From positions 1 through 6,046 of the forward strand of contig JACPGN010000194.1 in assembly GCA_016182435.1 (NCBI GenBank): a stretch of DNA of 6,046 bases, written 5' to 3'. This stretch comes from Lentisphaerota bacterium. GTDB taxonomy: Bacteria > Verrucomicrobiota > Kiritimatiellia > JAAZAB01. The position numbers and the translations under genes are program-made. Below are positions 5,563-6,046 of the stretch, in pieces. Each line of letters starts with the position of its first letter. Position 1 is the stretch's first letter. The notes below the pieces were generated by a model. The model saw nothing but the letters and a program-made list of their open reading frames with translations, had not been told where the DNA came from and did no database searches.

Positions 5563-5691
5563 GCCTGAGAACGTGTGAAAAATTGAACCCAGACGGTCGC
5601 GACGGAGCGCGACCCTCCAAAATGCCCCAAAAAGCTGTCTGTTTTATGGCATGGAGGGCGGACCTCCGTGTCCGCCGCAATTTTTTCACAG
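5563..5691. mobile_element. MITE-like element of paired GGAG-type hairpins (copy B)
   Basis: CTTCTGAG occurs on both sides (5555-5562 and 5692-5699), a candidate 8-bp target duplication. Inside are near-perfect inverted ends TGTGAAAAATTG (5574-5585) and CAATTTTTTCACA (5678-5690), which differ by one A. The core is two opposed hairpins: GGTCGCG-ACGGAG-CGCGACC (5595-5614) and GGCGGAC-CTCCGT-GTCCGCC (5657-5676). An inner inverted repeat, CCCTCC-AAA-ATGCC against GGCAT-GGAGGG, lies between them. The structure is nested and symmetrical throughout. The left end carries about 10 extra bases between the duplication and the inverted repeat, so the exact boundaries are uncertain. The 28 bases at 5651-5678 recur at 744-771. 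Confidence 0.55.
5657..5686 (+). terminator. Probable intrinsic terminator of the arnA-arnD-DUF6498 operon
   Basis: A perfect 7-bp GC-rich stem, GGCGGAC/GTCCGCC with loop CTCCGT (5657-5676), is followed after GCAA by six T (5681-5686). That is a standard Rho-independent layout on the plus strand, about 95 bases after the last operon stop. It is formed by the repeat element itself. On the minus strand the opposed hairpin at 5595-5614 has a T-run nine bases on, so weaker termination for the convergent gene is also possible. Confidence 0.6.
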
Positions 5692-5713
5692 CTTCTGAGC
5701 GGCGGGGTCACTT

Positions 5714-6046
5714 CTATTGCTGATGGCGGCGGGTTTTGATCCGATAGGAGTAGCCCGAGGATTCAATTACAATGTCGCCATGCAGTCCGGTGACGAACGT
5801 TGGGCAAGTATCTGAGCGCAGGCGGAGGCGCTGACAGCGCTCGGAGAGCCACATTCCCTTCGCGGAAGGCACGATCATCACCGCCGGGCCAACCGCCTCG
5901 AAAAAGTCGTTGTCCGGCAACGAGTCCGCGCCATGATGCGGCACTTTCAGGATATCCGCTTTGAGCGGCACTACTTCCTTTTGAACCGTTACATAATGGC
6001 CGAGCGCGCTATTCAGGTCGCCGGTAAACAGGTATTTCAGACGCCG
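5714..6046 (-). CDS. ComEC-like metallo-beta-lactamase-fold protein, C-terminal part (partial)
   Basis: The frame is open to the right edge of the window and ends at TAG 5714-5716, giving 110 residues with the N-terminus missing. Near the start it reads KYLFTGDLNSALGHYV, followed by LKADILKVPHHGADSLPDNDF. The FTGD and LK.PHHG motifs are the late metal-ligand motifs of the metallo-beta-lactamase domain in ComEC/Rec2 and related stand-alone hydrolases. The tail (PAVMIVPSAKG..., then GLHGDIVIESSGYSYRIKTRR) fits the end of that domain. The protein could be the C-terminus of a ComEC DNA-uptake channel or a separate exported MBL-fold hydrolase; the missing N-terminus would decide. It converges on the arn operon across the element at 5563-5691. 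Confidence 0.8.
   Translation of the reverse strand, partial: RRLKYLFTGDLNSALGHYVTVQKEVVPLKADILKVPHHGADSLPDNDFFEAVGPAVMIVPSAKGMWLSERCQRLRLRSDTCPTFVTGLHGDIVIESSGYSYRIKTRRHQQ

Noticed and set aside
705..5678. CRISPR array from the repeated 28-bp sequence
   Set aside because: Only two exact copies exist, nearly 5 kb apart, each part of an inverted hairpin pair; there are no regular spacers and no cas genes.

Overview
The window is a GC-rich chromosomal segment from a Gram-negative-type bacterium: it carries lipid A modification genes and a secreted protein with a classical signal peptide. I cannot place the species. The style of the intergenic repeats (ATTCCC-type palindromes and GGAGGG...CTCCGT hairpins) reminds me of Verrucomicrobiota/Kiritimatiellota-like genomes, but that is a low-confidence inference.

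Layout, left to right. (1) 1-343, minus strand: N-terminal part of a secreted protein with a pre-peptidase C-terminal (PPC)-like domain, cut by the window edge, with a good promoter at 393-420. (2) 344-772: no gene, but a repeat cluster made of a palindrome in the promoter, a REPIN-like double palindrome inside a larger inverted repeat (440-635), a GC-rich hairpin, and a pair of GGAG-type hairpins ending 1 base from the xth stop. (3) 773-1546, minus strand: exodeoxyribonuclease III (xth). (4) 1547-1950: divergent spacer holding a 174-bp MITE-like element with 27-bp terminal inverted repeats and a 9-bp target duplication, whose core is a second REPIN-like palindrome pair. (5) 1951-5561, plus strand: a tight three-gene operon, arnA (full-length bifunctional), arnD, and a six-helix DUF6498-type membrane protein. 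(6) 5562-5713: a second MITE-like element of GGAG-type hairpins, flanked by an 8-bp direct repeat, which also looks like a terminator between convergent genes. (7) 5714-6046, minus strand: C-terminal end of a ComEC-like metallo-beta-lactamase-fold protein.

Function. ArnA makes UDP-L-Ara4O from UDP-glucuronate and formylates UDP-L-Ara4N. ArnD removes the formyl group after transfer to undecaprenyl phosphate. The end product, L-Ara4N on lipid A, lowers affinity for polymyxin and other cationic peptides. arnB, arnC and arnT are not in this window, so they must lie elsewhere or be replaced. The DUF6498 protein is translationally coupled to arnD (GTGA overlap), which makes it a candidate partner of the pathway.

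The least ordinary content is in the spacers: two palindrome families, each built as inverted pairs inside larger inverted repeats. Two of the elements have apparent target-site duplications, and one family keeps its loop while its stem changes with compensation.
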